Source: Bremerella sp. JC817 (GTDB lineage: Bacteria; Planctomycetota; Planctomycetia; Pirellulales; Pirellulaceae). From it: a DNA stretch of 64,000 bases. Positions within the stretch are counted from its first letter, which is position 1; the number at the start of each line of letters is the position of its first letter. Under the pieces are notes generated by a model that did no database searches, had not been told where the DNA came from, and saw only the letters and a list, made by a program, of their open reading frames with translations. A program made the translations under genes and the position numbers. This document shows, piece by piece, positions 26,982 through 36,366 of the stretch. The DNA is taken from contig NZ_JBFEFG010000268.1 in the NCBI RefSeq assembly GCF_040718835.1, positions 434,001-498,000 of the forward strand, written 5' to 3'.

Positions 26982-28121
26982 CTATTTATATGCGGCCAGT
27001 CTATCGACCTGCGCTTCGAGTTGTGCAAGGCGCGTCTGATTATTCTTCAATTGCATTTCCGCGAACATGTTTCCTTGTTGGCCTCGCATTCGCTTTTGTT
27101 GTGCCTCTTGGATCCGCACTTGCTTGCGCAGGCTCTGGAGTTGCTGTCGGAGATAAACGTACTGCTTGCGTACAGCGGACTTGGCGTCTGCCTGCAATTC
27201 ACGGATCCTTGGATCAGGAGTTCCTCCGAGAGGTGTTACTGGACCATTCTTAAACATCTCAAGAACCGCCACAGGATCATAACGAATCAGTTGGTTGGCC
27301 TTCTGGACTGCTTCGTCAATCGCAGCCTGAAGATTCTCTGCTGAATAGGCACTGATTCCTTTTAGCGACTTGCTTGCCGAGTAAACTTCCAACCAGACTC
27401 CGACGATTGAACGAGTGCCTGCCATACTTGTTTCAATTGGCGTCCGCAGTTTGTACTCCGAATTGGCCTTCCACTCTGGAACGAAGTAATATCCCTTGAT
27501 TTCATTACCGGCCCAGTCCTGAAAGGTCGCAACCAGCGTCGCATTCTTCAGGCTTACGGTAGAGTTGTTTTCAGCAATCGCCTGCTGCGAACCAATTCGC
27601 ACTGCGAAGTCTTTATTATTTGCCTCTGGTTCTGCCGATAGCTCTTGAACAATTGGCATCAATTGACTGTAGTGGCTCCGATGAGTTTGATCTGCTTCCA
27701 ACTGCCAACGCAAGACCACCTGGTTCTCGAGATGACGAGACATCAGTTCAAGAACGATGCCTTCAAAGCTCAAATCTTTTGCCCTAAGCGTCGGAATCAC
27801 CTGCGATTCTTGTTGAATTAAGAATTCCATGTGCTTTTTTCCAACGCTCGCTAGAGTTGGGTGTGAGTCGAATGAACGATTGGCATATTGCCCGATACGA
27901 CTAACCTTGCCAACAACCTTTTCGGTATCGAGCATTTCAAGCCAGATTTCCCCATCCATCGACACGTACGGAGCAAGCTCTAAGAACTCTGCTCTGATCT
28001 TGTCCTGATTCTGTAACTGGCCCTGTGCGACTGCTTCGCTCGGTGATGCTGACCCAATTCCCATTGCAGCCAAGAGCAACAGCCACCAAACCTCAACTTC
28101 CCAATTTTTATAACGAGACAT
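26982..28121 (-). CDS. Exported hypothetical protein with C-terminal coiled coil
   Basis: The 379-residue product starts with a hydrophobic export signal (WWLLLLAAMGIGSASPSEAVA). The middle is beta-rich with no recognised motif. The last 75 residues (VRKQYVYLRQQLQSLRKQ, then QNGN-free Gln/Leu heptads ending LAQLEAQVDRLAAYK) form a probable coiled coil. It sits between the vWA protein gene (35 bases upstream) and the TPR kinase gene. A periplasmic partner of the coiled-coil vWA protein or the kinase outer domain is a reasonable guess. I do not recognise a family. Confidence 0.7.
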   Translation of the reverse strand: MSRYKNWEVEVWWLLLLAAMGIGSASPSEAVAQGQLQNQDKIRAEFLELAPYVSMDGEIWLEMLDTEKVVGKVSRIGQYANRSFDSHPTLASVGKKHMEFLIQQESQVIPTLRAKDLSFEGIVLELMSRHLENQVVLRWQLEADQTHRSHYSQLMPIVQELSAEPEANNKDFAVRIGSQQAIAENNSTVSLKNATLVATFQDWAGNEIKGYYFVPEWKANSEYKLRTPIETSMAGTRSIVGVWLEVYSASKSLKGISAYSAENLQAAIDEAVQKANQLIRYDPVAVLEMFKNGPVTPLGGTPDPRIRELQADAKSAVRKQYVYLRQQLQSLRKQVRIQEAQQKRMRGQQGNMFAEMQLKNNQTRLAQLEAQVDRLAAYK

Positions 28122-28156
28122 CGCGGCCCCCTTTTTGAGGAAATCTAATAATCAAG

Positions 28157-29215
28157 CTATCGAGCTGAAAAACTTCCACCGTTATCAACAGCCATTGTTC
28201 GCAGGAACTCGACAAACGTCATGGTGATCTGCGACTTGCATGGCTCGTCAACCTGAATGGAGACACCGGAATTGTCATAGGCACCAATACCAACACAGTT
28301 AATTACAACGTTGCCCGATCCATTTCTCGTCGCAACATAATCAAGCACCGCCTGCTGTGAACAATTGGGAATGGTCGGACTACCATCCGTGTACAGCAAG
28401 ATCGTGTCGACTCCAGAGCAATCGAATGCTCCTTGTAGCGCCCCTAGCGTTGGCGTCCCTCCCCCTACCTCCCATGCCGATATCCTCGCCTGCGCGTCAC
28501 TACAAGCATTGGGGGTCCAGCGTACCAGCCCCGATGCGACCTTCTCGAAACGTGGATCACCCCCGCTGGTTCCCTGGCCACCGAAACCAATAACGTTGAA
28601 AGTCTCAGGTTCGAGATGCTCGATGAGGCCTGAGATCTCCTCTTTGACTCGTTCAAAACGGGCATCGGCACCTTCGCTCATGGTCATGCTTCCAGAAAGA
28701 TCGAGGAGAACAACAACATTCTTTAGTTTTCCCTTCATACCCACGAAAGAAGCCAACGCCTCGCGTGCTTTTTCTACTCGCTTTTCCGCTGATTTGACTG
28801 TTTGTTCGGCTTGTCTCTTGGACTGCTCGACTTGTCTCTCTGCCTGGCGTTTGGCTTGTTCTGCTTGGGCTTGGGCCTCGACGGCATCTCGTTGAAACTG
28901 CTCCGTCTGCCGCTTGATCTCTTGCTGAATATTCTGTTGCTGCTGGGTCAATTGATCATTTTGACTCTGTAATCTCTCCTTTCGGACATTGAGCGCGGCT
29001 TCTTCCAGCCTCAGCTTTTCCGTGATCTTTTTCGCATCGGCAAGTCTCTTCTCGACATCCTCGTCCTTCTTCTGAACGCGAGTAATCTCCGAGTTCACCA
29101 AGAGAATCAAGCCCACGATCAACACAAGGAACAGAACCAATGTGTTGAATAGGAGATCACTGAACGACTCATAAAAATTAAACGACTCCTTACGGCTCTT
29201 GAGTGCTATACCCAT
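28157..29215 (-). CDS. MotB/ExbD-like transmembrane segment fused to long coiled coil and vWA domain
   Basis: The 352-residue protein begins with SFNFYESFSD and one TM helix (about 21-40). Asp20 sits at the start of the helix, where MotB, ExbD and ZorB keep their ion-carrying Asp. Residues 45-155 are an unbroken Gln/Lys/Glu-rich coiled coil. From 165 a von Willebrand A domain follows, with MIDAS motif D172-L-S174-G-S176, the GGGTP Thr loop near 251-255 and YTDGSP (Asp277). In MotB and ZorB the outer domain binds peptidoglycan; here a metal-dependent ligand-binding vWA domain takes its place. The gene starts 2 bases after the stop of the MotA-like channel gene, which supports a joint complex in the cytoplasmic membrane. 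Confidence 0.86.
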   Translation of the reverse strand: MGIALKSRKESFNFYESFSDLLFNTLVLFLVLIVGLILLVNSEITRVQKKDEDVEKRLADAKKITEKLRLEEAALNVRKERLQSQNDQLTQQQQNIQQEIKRQTEQFQRDAVEAQAQAEQAKRQAERQVEQSKRQAEQTVKSAEKRVEKAREALASFVGMKGKLKNVVVLLDLSGSMTMSEGADARFERVKEEISGLIEHLEPETFNVIGFGGQGTSGGDPRFEKVASGLVRWTPNACSDAQARISAWEVGGGTPTLGALQGAFDCSGVDTILLYTDGSPTIPNCSQQAVLDYVATRNGSGNVVINCVGIGAYDNSGVSIQVDEPCKSQITMTFVEFLRTMAVDNGGSFSAR

Positions 29216-29217
29216 AG

Positions 29218-30036
29218 CTAGTTCAATCCATATCTACGGAGGTCGATATCACGGGGAGTTTCATCTTTCGGCACGATTTCCCGGTCCTGCGCCGCATGAC
29301 GCATGGCTGGCAACAGATGAACCTCACATAGTTCGGCTACGTGTCCAACGAGATTGTCGCTGTTAGAGTCGACAAGGATCGACAGAATGCGTAAAGCAAT
29401 TCCTCCTAGGATGGCGCCGAACAACGTGGTGTAAAACGCTGTTTTCATATTGTCCATGACAAGCTTCATGCGACCATACAGTACTTCCGTCTTTCCCATG
29501 TTCTCGGGATCGAATGCCGCACTGAGTGGTTCAACAGCGAAGATCAAACCGATGATCGTGCCCACAAGACCGAGCGTGATGATTACCGTCGATGTTTGTT
29601 CTGTGAAACGGGTACGCGACTGCATTTTATTTTGGAGTAACGACACCAGGTTGTCTTGATTGATGGTGTTGTCGCGGCGATAGATTTCGTAGAGATTCGA
29701 GACATGGTCCCGAAACACACTGCTGATAGAAGAGTTGAGAAACGCTTGAATCCCAGGGGCGGTCTCTAACGCTGTAAGCTGTAAATTGGATAGTTTGAAT
29801 TGTTGGTGAATGAAACGGATATCCCACGCACTTTTGAACATGCCTACAACAAACAAGACGAGTACAACAATGCACAGGCCCGACTTATCAGTCCGAATTG
29901 CATCCCAAAGCCGGGGACCGATGATCACAGCGATCAGCAGCAACGAGAATCCTGCCAATAGCAGCCATTCCCGTAGTGGGCGACGTTCCAGTGTCTTCGA
30001 CTTCCGCGGCTTTCCGGTTTTATACATTGCGGTCAT
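29218..30036 (-). CDS. MotA/TolQ/ExbB-family ion channel protein (ZorA-like)
   Basis: The 272-residue protein has TM helices near 23-40, 53-70, 150-168 and 199-220. The last two carry the family signatures TLGLVGTIIGL and MKTAFYTTLFGAILGG. MotA/TolQ/ExbB proteins form pentameric channels around a MotB/ExbD dimer and turn proton or sodium flow into motion. The partner with the required Asp is encoded directly downstream, 2 bases away. There is no flagellar, Tol or TonB gene nearby, so it is not a housekeeping motor. The nearest functional analogue is the ZorA/ZorB pair of Zorya defence, but the long ZorA cytoplasmic tail is absent: only about 50 residues follow the last helix. Confidence 0.87.
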   Translation of the reverse strand: MTAMYKTGKPRKSKTLERRPLREWLLLAGFSLLLIAVIIGPRLWDAIRTDKSGLCIVVLVLFVVGMFKSAWDIRFIHQQFKLSNLQLTALETAPGIQAFLNSSISSVFRDHVSNLYEIYRRDNTINQDNLVSLLQNKMQSRTRFTEQTSTVIITLGLVGTIIGLIFAVEPLSAAFDPENMGKTEVLYGRMKLVMDNMKTAFYTTLFGAILGGIALRILSILVDSNSDNLVGHVAELCEVHLLPAMRHAAQDREIVPKDETPRDIDLRRYGLN

Positions 30037-30062
30037 ACTCTTTTTTTGAATGTAAATCGCGG

Positions 30063-32144
30063 CTATCGGGTAGCAGCAATCAACGGCATTTCAGCTTCTT
30101 CCGAATGCTTCGCGACGCGTACCTGGCTCGATGCCGTTAACTCGTCCATTTGAAGATGCAGGAGCTGGCCTTTGTCGCTCAGATAGATGGCCTCTCCTTC
30201 CCCAGCCATGATGAAGGCAGCACAATAAGACCGATGGCCGTATAAGTCATAGACAAATTCGCATTCACGCTGCTGTCCAGGCATCGCCTTAAGTTGCCAT
30301 TGATCCGCCTGGCTGAGCTTTTGCAATGGATAGCTGATCCATTGCCCCGTTGGCTTCTCAAAGATGCAGTGTCCGTTGACGACCGACAATACTTTCATCG
30401 GTTCGTTCGAGGGAATTCCCTCCTGGTTGTGCCATACATGGAATTTCGAAAGATCGATTGGTGCCATTACTGGGACGGTTTCTGCGATCGTTTCGGTTTC
30501 GAGAACAGAGACCTGCGGAACATCTGGTGCTAGGTGCTCAGCTGCGTTCACGTTCAACCCGGTCGCTGAAATTGGCGTCGAGCAGGTAGGGATCCAGACA
30601 CGTGATCGAACCCACGAAACACTCGAGCCACAGCAACTTCTTCGCCACGCAAACAGCCCGCGCCGACAACACCCGGAAACGAGGGACGGCTCCCAGCACG
30701 ATACCGGCGTACACACATCAACGTATTGGCCGCAACAAGCCTCCGGAGGAGCGATGGAACTAAGCCCAGGTGAAACGGGGTAGGGTTGCGAAAGGACACT
30801 TTGGTCGGCCTGTCGTCGCTGGTCGAGCATCGATACTCTTGGTTCGTTGGCGGAAACCGACGATTTTGGCACAACGGCATTTGGAGCCGTTGTTTTCGAG
30901 TCTCGCGTAGGCGCAACAGGTGACGTTGTCCTCGGAGTCGTGGGCGGAACTTGGCGATTTGGAGTAACCGCCGGAGCAGCGATCGCCACCAACGCGTCGG
31001 CCTCATTTGGCAGGGAGCGGCCAAGTGCTACCGGGATGTTATGACGAAGATTTTCAGGTGTCACCTTTGAGGTAATCCACGCGGTAATTGCCTTTCGATC
31101 AAAGAAGACCGCTCGGTTTTTGTATTCCATCGCATCGGCAATTTCAGCCAGAATCGCTGAGCCAGCAAGCAGTTCTAATTCCGAGAAAATCGGAGCCTTA
31201 TCAGGAATTCCGCCCGTAATACGATCGTAGTCCCCTTTGGCTGCGTTACGCGTTTCTTCGTCTTTGACGTCTAGATAACGCGCCGGAGGATAGTTCGGAT
31301 AGCTTGACTCCATCAGTTGACGGTAGTTGTCGATGTCCTCTTTAGTGACGACCGCGAAAGGATCGAGTGCCGTCTCTGGTTTCAACATGGTCATCATCGC
31401 CCAAACTGATCCGCCAGAGAATAAGACGATCTTTCGCTCCCCGAGAACCGGCTTGGCCTTTATCTGAGCTTGCAATGCAGCGCCGACGATTTCCTGTGCC
31501 AGGCTCTTGGAGATTGAGACCGCGTCGCCCCCTGATTGATTGACGGCAGCTTCGACTTCTTGGGCAAACGTCGCCGTGCCAAAGGGCGCGTCCAAACCGA
31601 TGAAGTCCTGGGTTGTTCCGGTTCCGGTGACAAACGTGCCCCCTTTGGTATTGCCAGAGCCAACGTCAACCACCATCGCGGTCGTTCGTTGTGCGGCCGG
31701 AATCAAGGCCAGGTTTGTCAGAGCAGCTTCTTCTCGAGCATCGATCCGCGTCAATGTGAGGCCTGCGGTTTCCTGAATGCTGCGAGCCAGATCTTGGTAG
31801 TTACTCGCAAACGTCGGAACGCCAGAACTTGCCACGCACGAGATGTTGGTCGCAGGCACCTCCATTTCGTTCATCAATGCCTCTTTAAACTGAGTAACGA
31901 CGTGAGCGACATCCTGAATCTTTGCTTCTTTAAAGTTGACTCCATCCAGCCGACTAAGCGAGGTATTCGTGATGTCCTTGCCCAGTTGAAACATGGAAAG
32001 AGATCCATCCTCATTCACCTCGACCACGGTAGTCTTGATCCCCTTTGCCCCAATTTCGATTCCACCAAAACGCTCGGCGGCAATTGTGGTACTTGCCCAC
32101 AACATCGCCCAGCACAACATGCCCAAACGTACATACAGATTCAT
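30063..32144 (-). CDS. Exported Ppx/GppA-like ASKHA ATPase-fold protein with Cys-rich linker and SHD1-like domains
   Basis: The 693-residue protein has a signal peptide (MNLYVRLGML to ASTTIAA) and then an ASKHA fold: phosphate-1 region GGIEIGAKGIKTTVVEV, a SSGVPTFASNY motif as in Ppx/GppA, DAREEA, phosphate-2 VVDVGSGNTKGG and an adenosine-type LFSGGSVWAM. Ppx/GppA enzymes cleave polyphosphate or pppGpp in the cytoplasm, so export is unusual. A Cys-rich stretch of about 50 residues (around 480-540) and two SHD1-like segments (KVLSVVNGHCIFEKPTGQW and AAFIMAGEGEAIYLSDKG) follow. GAGG lies 7 bases before the ATG. It lies between the protease and channel genes in the operon. Confidence 0.78.
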   Translation of the reverse strand: MNLYVRLGMLCWAMLWASTTIAAERFGGIEIGAKGIKTTVVEVNEDGSLSMFQLGKDITNTSLSRLDGVNFKEAKIQDVAHVVTQFKEALMNEMEVPATNISCVASSGVPTFASNYQDLARSIQETAGLTLTRIDAREEAALTNLALIPAAQRTTAMVVDVGSGNTKGGTFVTGTGTTQDFIGLDAPFGTATFAQEVEAAVNQSGGDAVSISKSLAQEIVGAALQAQIKAKPVLGERKIVLFSGGSVWAMMTMLKPETALDPFAVVTKEDIDNYRQLMESSYPNYPPARYLDVKDEETRNAAKGDYDRITGGIPDKAPIFSELELLAGSAILAEIADAMEYKNRAVFFDRKAITAWITSKVTPENLRHNIPVALGRSLPNEADALVAIAAPAVTPNRQVPPTTPRTTSPVAPTRDSKTTAPNAVVPKSSVSANEPRVSMLDQRRQADQSVLSQPYPVSPGLSSIAPPEACCGQYVDVCTPVSCWEPSLVSGCCRRGLFAWRRSCCGSSVSWVRSRVWIPTCSTPISATGLNVNAAEHLAPDVPQVSVLETETIAETVPVMAPIDLSKFHVWHNQEGIPSNEPMKVLSVVNGHCIFEKPTGQWISYPLQKLSQADQWQLKAMPGQQRECEFVYDLYGHRSYCAAFIMAGEGEAIYLSDKGQLLHLQMDELTASSQVRVAKHSEEAEMPLIAATR

Positions 32145-32167
32145 TTCAAAGCCTCATCGTTGAAAAA

Positions 32168-33601
32168 TCAGGGAACCCACAGGATTCCACCAGGAATGTG
32201 TTCTTCAATCTCGCCACGCATCTGCGAGATCTCAGGAGAAAACAGCACAGGAGGCGTTACCTCGTCCACTGCCATAAAGGTGTTGATCCCGCATACTGAG
32301 CCATCGTCACGAATCAGAGGCCCGCCCGAGTTTCCGTGTGAAATGCGAGCACTGTGTTCGATACTGGAAAGCTGCTGAATGTCAGTTGAGATCCGACTGA
32401 CTTGACCACTGTAGTAGCTGAACTCCTTTTCACGAGGCAAAAGCATTTCGGCGACAGAGTGCTTTGTCCGAATTAGCTCTGCCTTATACGCTGCTTCAGC
32501 GGAATCATGTGCCCTGGAAGCCTGACCTGGAAACCCAAGGGAGTGAATATGATCGCTTCGCTTTACCCCCGGAGCACTGCAGAGACGGAAGTATTTAGAG
32601 GGCGTGGTGCGTTCGATTTTCCCAATCGCTAGGTCGAACCGGTTGCTCATGAAAAGCACTTTCATGTCGTACATCCGATCGCGAAAGAATACATATTTTG
32701 AAAACCTGAGTTCGGAACCTTTCGCCTTTACCCTCTGTCGCAGAGCGTTGATCGACTTTGCAGTATCTGCGCTAAGCTCGCGCATCATGGCTTCGTGGTC
32801 GGTGACATGTCGATTTGTCAGCAAGTATCCATCCGAAGTTACGGCGAAACACGAGCCGGTCGAAAGTGGAAAGAGATCGATCGTTTCTCCACCGGCACTG
32901 ACTTCGGTAAGAGCGACGACAACCAGGCCAACCGCGTGATAGAAGGCCTCCTCGTCGCTGGCGTCGTCAATCGCAAGCCCGGAATCGTCTGCAACCGGTG
33001 GCAATGGGGGAAGTTCTTTGTCTAGATCGACTTTTAGAACGTCGACATCCGTGGCCAATGCTGGCTTCACATCGACTGCCGGCTGCTGACCAACGACCTC
33101 TTCTGATCCTACGGAAGATGACACCCCAGCAACGATCACAACCACCAGGATCAAACACCCCAGCGATACAGCACCGATCATCGCCATTCGCTTAGCTGAT
33201 AACTTGGAATGAAAGTTCCCTGAGAATTCGGGACATTGTTCCGCGTCCTGCCACGACCTCAGGTGGGAAGCGAACACCGGGGTGTCTCGCGCTACCGTCC
33301 CCTGACTTACCAGCTGGATCATCTCGCGTTTGGTAAAGGGCCCTTGCTTGTCTCCTGCATAGGCATAATACCAGTCAGGCTTTTCGTTGACTGACGGAAC
33401 CAAATCACTCCGAGACGAAGAATTTTCGACGGACTGACAACGAGCCTCGAGCAACGAAACGAGGTGTCCTGCCGACTCCCACGTCCTTCGGTCTGTCGAG
33501 ACCAGATGCAGGCGTGAGAACTCTTTCCGCTGCAGCATCGCTAATAGTTGCTGATCCGAATAGGGGCCCGAGATTTTGCCGCCTAGTTTGATGTAGTACA
33601 T
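32168..33601 (-). CDS. Membrane-anchored trypsin-like serine protease with two N-terminal GYF_2-like domains
   Basis: The 477-residue protein starts with two GYF_2-like domains: YYIKLGGKISGPYS (2-50) and WYYAYAGDKQGPFT (77-120). A TM helix lies at 139-160. The outer part is a trypsin-like domain with the triad His265 (LLTNRHVT), Asp323 (FDLAIGK) and Ser425 (HGNSGGPL). There is no PDZ domain, unlike DegP/HtrA. GYF domains bind proline-rich sequences, so the inner part may dock a partner; the GAP1-like protein encoded in the same operon has a run of prolines (PIPPPPKNP). The gene starts 2 bases after the upstream stop. An outside protease with an inside docking head suggests signal-driven cleavage. 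Confidence 0.86.
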   Translation of the reverse strand: MYYIKLGGKISGPYSDQQLLAMLQRKEFSRLHLVSTDRRTWESAGHLVSLLEARCQSVENSSSRSDLVPSVNEKPDWYYAYAGDKQGPFTKREMIQLVSQGTVARDTPVFASHLRSWQDAEQCPEFSGNFHSKLSAKRMAMIGAVSLGCLILVVVIVAGVSSSVGSEEVVGQQPAVDVKPALATDVDVLKVDLDKELPPLPPVADDSGLAIDDASDEEAFYHAVGLVVVALTEVSAGGETIDLFPLSTGSCFAVTSDGYLLTNRHVTDHEAMMRELSADTAKSINALRQRVKAKGSELRFSKYVFFRDRMYDMKVLFMSNRFDLAIGKIERTTPSKYFRLCSAPGVKRSDHIHSLGFPGQASRAHDSAEAAYKAELIRTKHSVAEMLLPREKEFSYYSGQVSRISTDIQQLSSIEHSARISHGNSGGPLIRDDGSVCGINTFMAVDEVTPPVLFSPEISQMRGEIEEHIPGGILWVP

Positions 33602-33603
33602 CG

Positions 33604-36366
33604 TTAATTGCCCTTCAACGACAGTTGTGGCAGCACGGTAATCACTGGAAGGTATTCCAGTTCGTGTCGGGCCGCATTTCCCGAATCGGCCAGATCAATG
33701 GCTTGGGAGGGATCGGTTGGATTCAATACAAAATGCCTCGAACCTTCGACCTCTTGAACGGGTTCAAAGGGAAGGGGCGCGAACTTCCCTTTGCATTGCG
33801 TACAGATTTCTGTGATACGGAAGACGTGACTTACCTCTTGAAATCGAACTTCATCGGCTGTTTTATGGGTTTGCCAGTCGATGGAAGGGAGGGCCGCAAC
33901 AATTTCGCTTGCTTGTTTGCGGAACTTTTTAAATTGACCATTCCCACTCCAGCTATCATTCAAAATCCATCGAGGGATACTGGTTTTGTTCCATTCATTT
34001 ACCATCTCCTCGCATGCCTGGACCTCCTTGCTTGCTCCGAAGAAGTCGTTCAGAGAGCCACTACCAAATCGTCCTGCTTGGATGATCTGGTGCAACATCA
34101 ACAGACGGCAGATCGGATCGATCTTACTCTCCCTCTCACCAGCACGAAGCTGTTCGTAGACGTCCCCATAGGTTTGATGCCAAGTTGCGGGTTCAACTGC
34201 TTCGAGCTTGGGAATGGCCTCGTCTGCGAACAGCGATTGAGGCGCCTTAAAAGTCAGCACGCCGTTCGGTATCGCAAATCGAGAGGACGGCACGTCCGCA
34301 CCGTTAAGAGGGGCTGGCCCGACCTTTCCAGGAGCTGGCTCATCATCGAAATAGTGATGATTTTCGACACCTTCCGGGTCACGATACATCCATACGTCGA
34401 CAATGTACTGCCCTTTCGATTGCCACTGGCCTAACAGCCTGGTGAAGTTCGTTCGTGCCGCCGCATGTTGCAATTCTTCGCGACAGAAGCGGTAGCCATC
34501 TCGGAACTGCGGAATTGTTTGAAAGGTCTGTGCGTGTTCGGCAGGGGGTTCCTGGTTGACGGCCAGGTCATTCGTGACGATGGCAATACTCAGATAGACC
34601 TGCCTTAAATTTTCATCGAGATTCTGAATCTCGGGATGAAAATGCTGATACTCTTGCAAAAGCCGATTCAACTCCTCACTTGTTACGCTGGCATCAAGCG
34701 ACTCCACAAACTTCCAGTATCTGGCAATTGCCTCAAACTTCGACCAGACCGAATCAATCTCGGTTTCTGCCCGTTCCAGAATCTCGTCTGCTTCCGTACC
34801 GAGCATCAGTTTCAGATCTTCCGATTTAGACAGCACGACATTGGCATCTTGCCGCAGCGCCTCAAATTGCTTCTCGATCGCCATTTGGTCTTCACCTGGG
34901 TGCAGTTGCGCGGCGACCTGCGCGACGCGGTCGGATAATTCTTCAGACCAACCGATGAGTTTCGCCTTTTCAAGGTCGATGCTCATCCGATTACGATCGA
35001 GCCTTGCGATCTTGGCGGCATCCACCCGGTCACGGTGTTCGGCGGCTATCAGTCGCTTCTCTTCGGCAGCTGCAATCAGGAGGTCGATGTCTGATTCCGC
35101 AAAGATCGCCTTGTCTGCGGCTTCGATGTCTGCAAGCAATTTCTGAAAGGCTTCATGGCGATTGCGGTCCTGAATTACCGACTCGCGAAATGCGACCATT
35201 TCGGCCGTGTGTCGCAATTCCTCAGGTAGCGAGTCGATCTCCGCCAAGGCCTCGACGTAATCTTCCTCGGCCAAGGGACCACTCTTCACTTTGGCTATCG
35301 CACCTTCTAAAGCAGCTTCATGGGCCCAATGTTGCCCCAGGAAGTAGATGACCGTGGGGACCATCGTGATCAACAGCAGCACCGACACGGCGATAGCAAA
35401 GTAGTTGCCCTGTCGACTACGACTCGACGACATGAGTCGAGCCTGGTACTGCTGTTCCAGGTGTTCGTCCACCATCCCCATCGCCGCCGCCTTCGCATGC
35501 GCGATTTCAAGATCGGCCTGTTGACATTTCCGATCCTGAATCATCCGGGAAAGCCTTTCTCGGCTTTCAATCTTCTCTTGTTCGTAGTCGATCTCTCGTT
35601 GGCGTTTTTTCATCCATCGCCGAGCCTCGGCGACGCGCGGACTTATGTCCTCGGCAGGATGACTGATCTCAAACAGCAGTTGATCCAGTTCGCCGAAGGC
35701 AGTCACAACAGCGGCGAAGTCTTCTGCATCAAAGCAGCGAAGAACTTCTGCTTCCAACACGGGAAGTTGCTTGTGTTGTAGATTTCGGATTGCCTTCTCA
35801 AGCAGAGCGATCAGTGATGGCAGTACCGGTTCCAAGTAGTTGCTGTTTACCAGATCATCGGCAAGCTCACGAATCGCGGCTTCATTACGGTCTCGGGAGA
35901 ACTGGCTGACATATTCAGGAATCTCGCGAAACCAGGCCTGTTCCGTTGCACGGATATCTGCCTCCATGAATGGATGGGATGGCTCGATAGCCAGGATACG
36001 ACGCATTACTTGCAGCTTAGATGGAGCAAGTGCCCGGATCAGTACCAATCGCCGAAGTTGATCGTTGAGTGGCGTCAATCGTCCAGCAACATCGAATGCC
36101 TCCTGCAATGCTTCAACGTAAGCATCTTCAATCAACTCCGCTTGGAATTGCTGTCGAGTCTCTTCCGTCAATTTTTCGAGTGTGTTCGGCGCCAATGAGA
36201 CCAGGCGAGCACACTCCGGCAACAGTTCTGGGAACTGCATCGCTAGTGCCACCGCGTTTTCGTAGTAGCCTGCCTTACGAAGTTCGGCACAACGGTGTAG
36301 TCTTGTCCGTGCAGCTCGGTAGTCCTCGAAGAATCGCGTGGGATGGGAGTGATCAGCTTGGTGCAT
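33604..36366 (-). CDS. Large single-pass membrane protein with helical/coiled-coil domains
   Basis: The start is ATG 36366, because GGAG lies 7 bases upstream; the longer frame to 36423 has no such site. The start is 14 bases inside the preceding gene, implying coupling. The 920-residue product has a long helical N-terminal region (1-330), one TM near 336-356 (YFAIAVSVLLLITMVPTVIY), then about 250 residues of charged helix with coiled-coil character and a C-terminal domain that contains a lone CTQC motif. No enzyme motif was found. Its size and helical build suit a scaffold across the membrane for the operon's other proteins. I recognise no family. Confidence 0.75.
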   Translation of the reverse strand: MHQADHSHPTRFFEDYRAARTRLHRCAELRKAGYYENAVALAMQFPELLPECARLVSLAPNTLEKLTEETRQQFQAELIEDAYVEALQEAFDVAGRLTPLNDQLRRLVLIRALAPSKLQVMRRILAIEPSHPFMEADIRATEQAWFREIPEYVSQFSRDRNEAAIRELADDLVNSNYLEPVLPSLIALLEKAIRNLQHKQLPVLEAEVLRCFDAEDFAAVVTAFGELDQLLFEISHPAEDISPRVAEARRWMKKRQREIDYEQEKIESRERLSRMIQDRKCQQADLEIAHAKAAAMGMVDEHLEQQYQARLMSSSRSRQGNYFAIAVSVLLLITMVPTVIYFLGQHWAHEAALEGAIAKVKSGPLAEEDYVEALAEIDSLPEELRHTAEMVAFRESVIQDRNRHEAFQKLLADIEAADKAIFAESDIDLLIAAAEEKRLIAAEHRDRVDAAKIARLDRNRMSIDLEKAKLIGWSEELSDRVAQVAAQLHPGEDQMAIEKQFEALRQDANVVLSKSEDLKLMLGTEADEILERAETEIDSVWSKFEAIARYWKFVESLDASVTSEELNRLLQEYQHFHPEIQNLDENLRQVYLSIAIVTNDLAVNQEPPAEHAQTFQTIPQFRDGYRFCREELQHAAARTNFTRLLGQWQSKGQYIVDVWMYRDPEGVENHHYFDDEPAPGKVGPAPLNGADVPSSRFAIPNGVLTFKAPQSLFADEAIPKLEAVEPATWHQTYGDVYEQLRAGERESKIDPICRLLMLHQIIQAGRFGSGSLNDFFGASKEVQACEEMVNEWNKTSIPRWILNDSWSGNGQFKKFRKQASEIVAALPSIDWQTHKTADEVRFQEVSHVFRITEICTQCKGKFAPLPFEPVQEVEGSRHFVLNPTDPSQAIDLADSGNAARHELEYLPVITVLPQLSLKGN

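Noticed and set aside
28157..30036. Flagellar MotAB or TonB/Tol energising pair
   Set aside because: No flagellar, TonB or Tol genes are nearby, the MotB-like subunit lacks an OmpA domain, and the operon context is signalling proteins.
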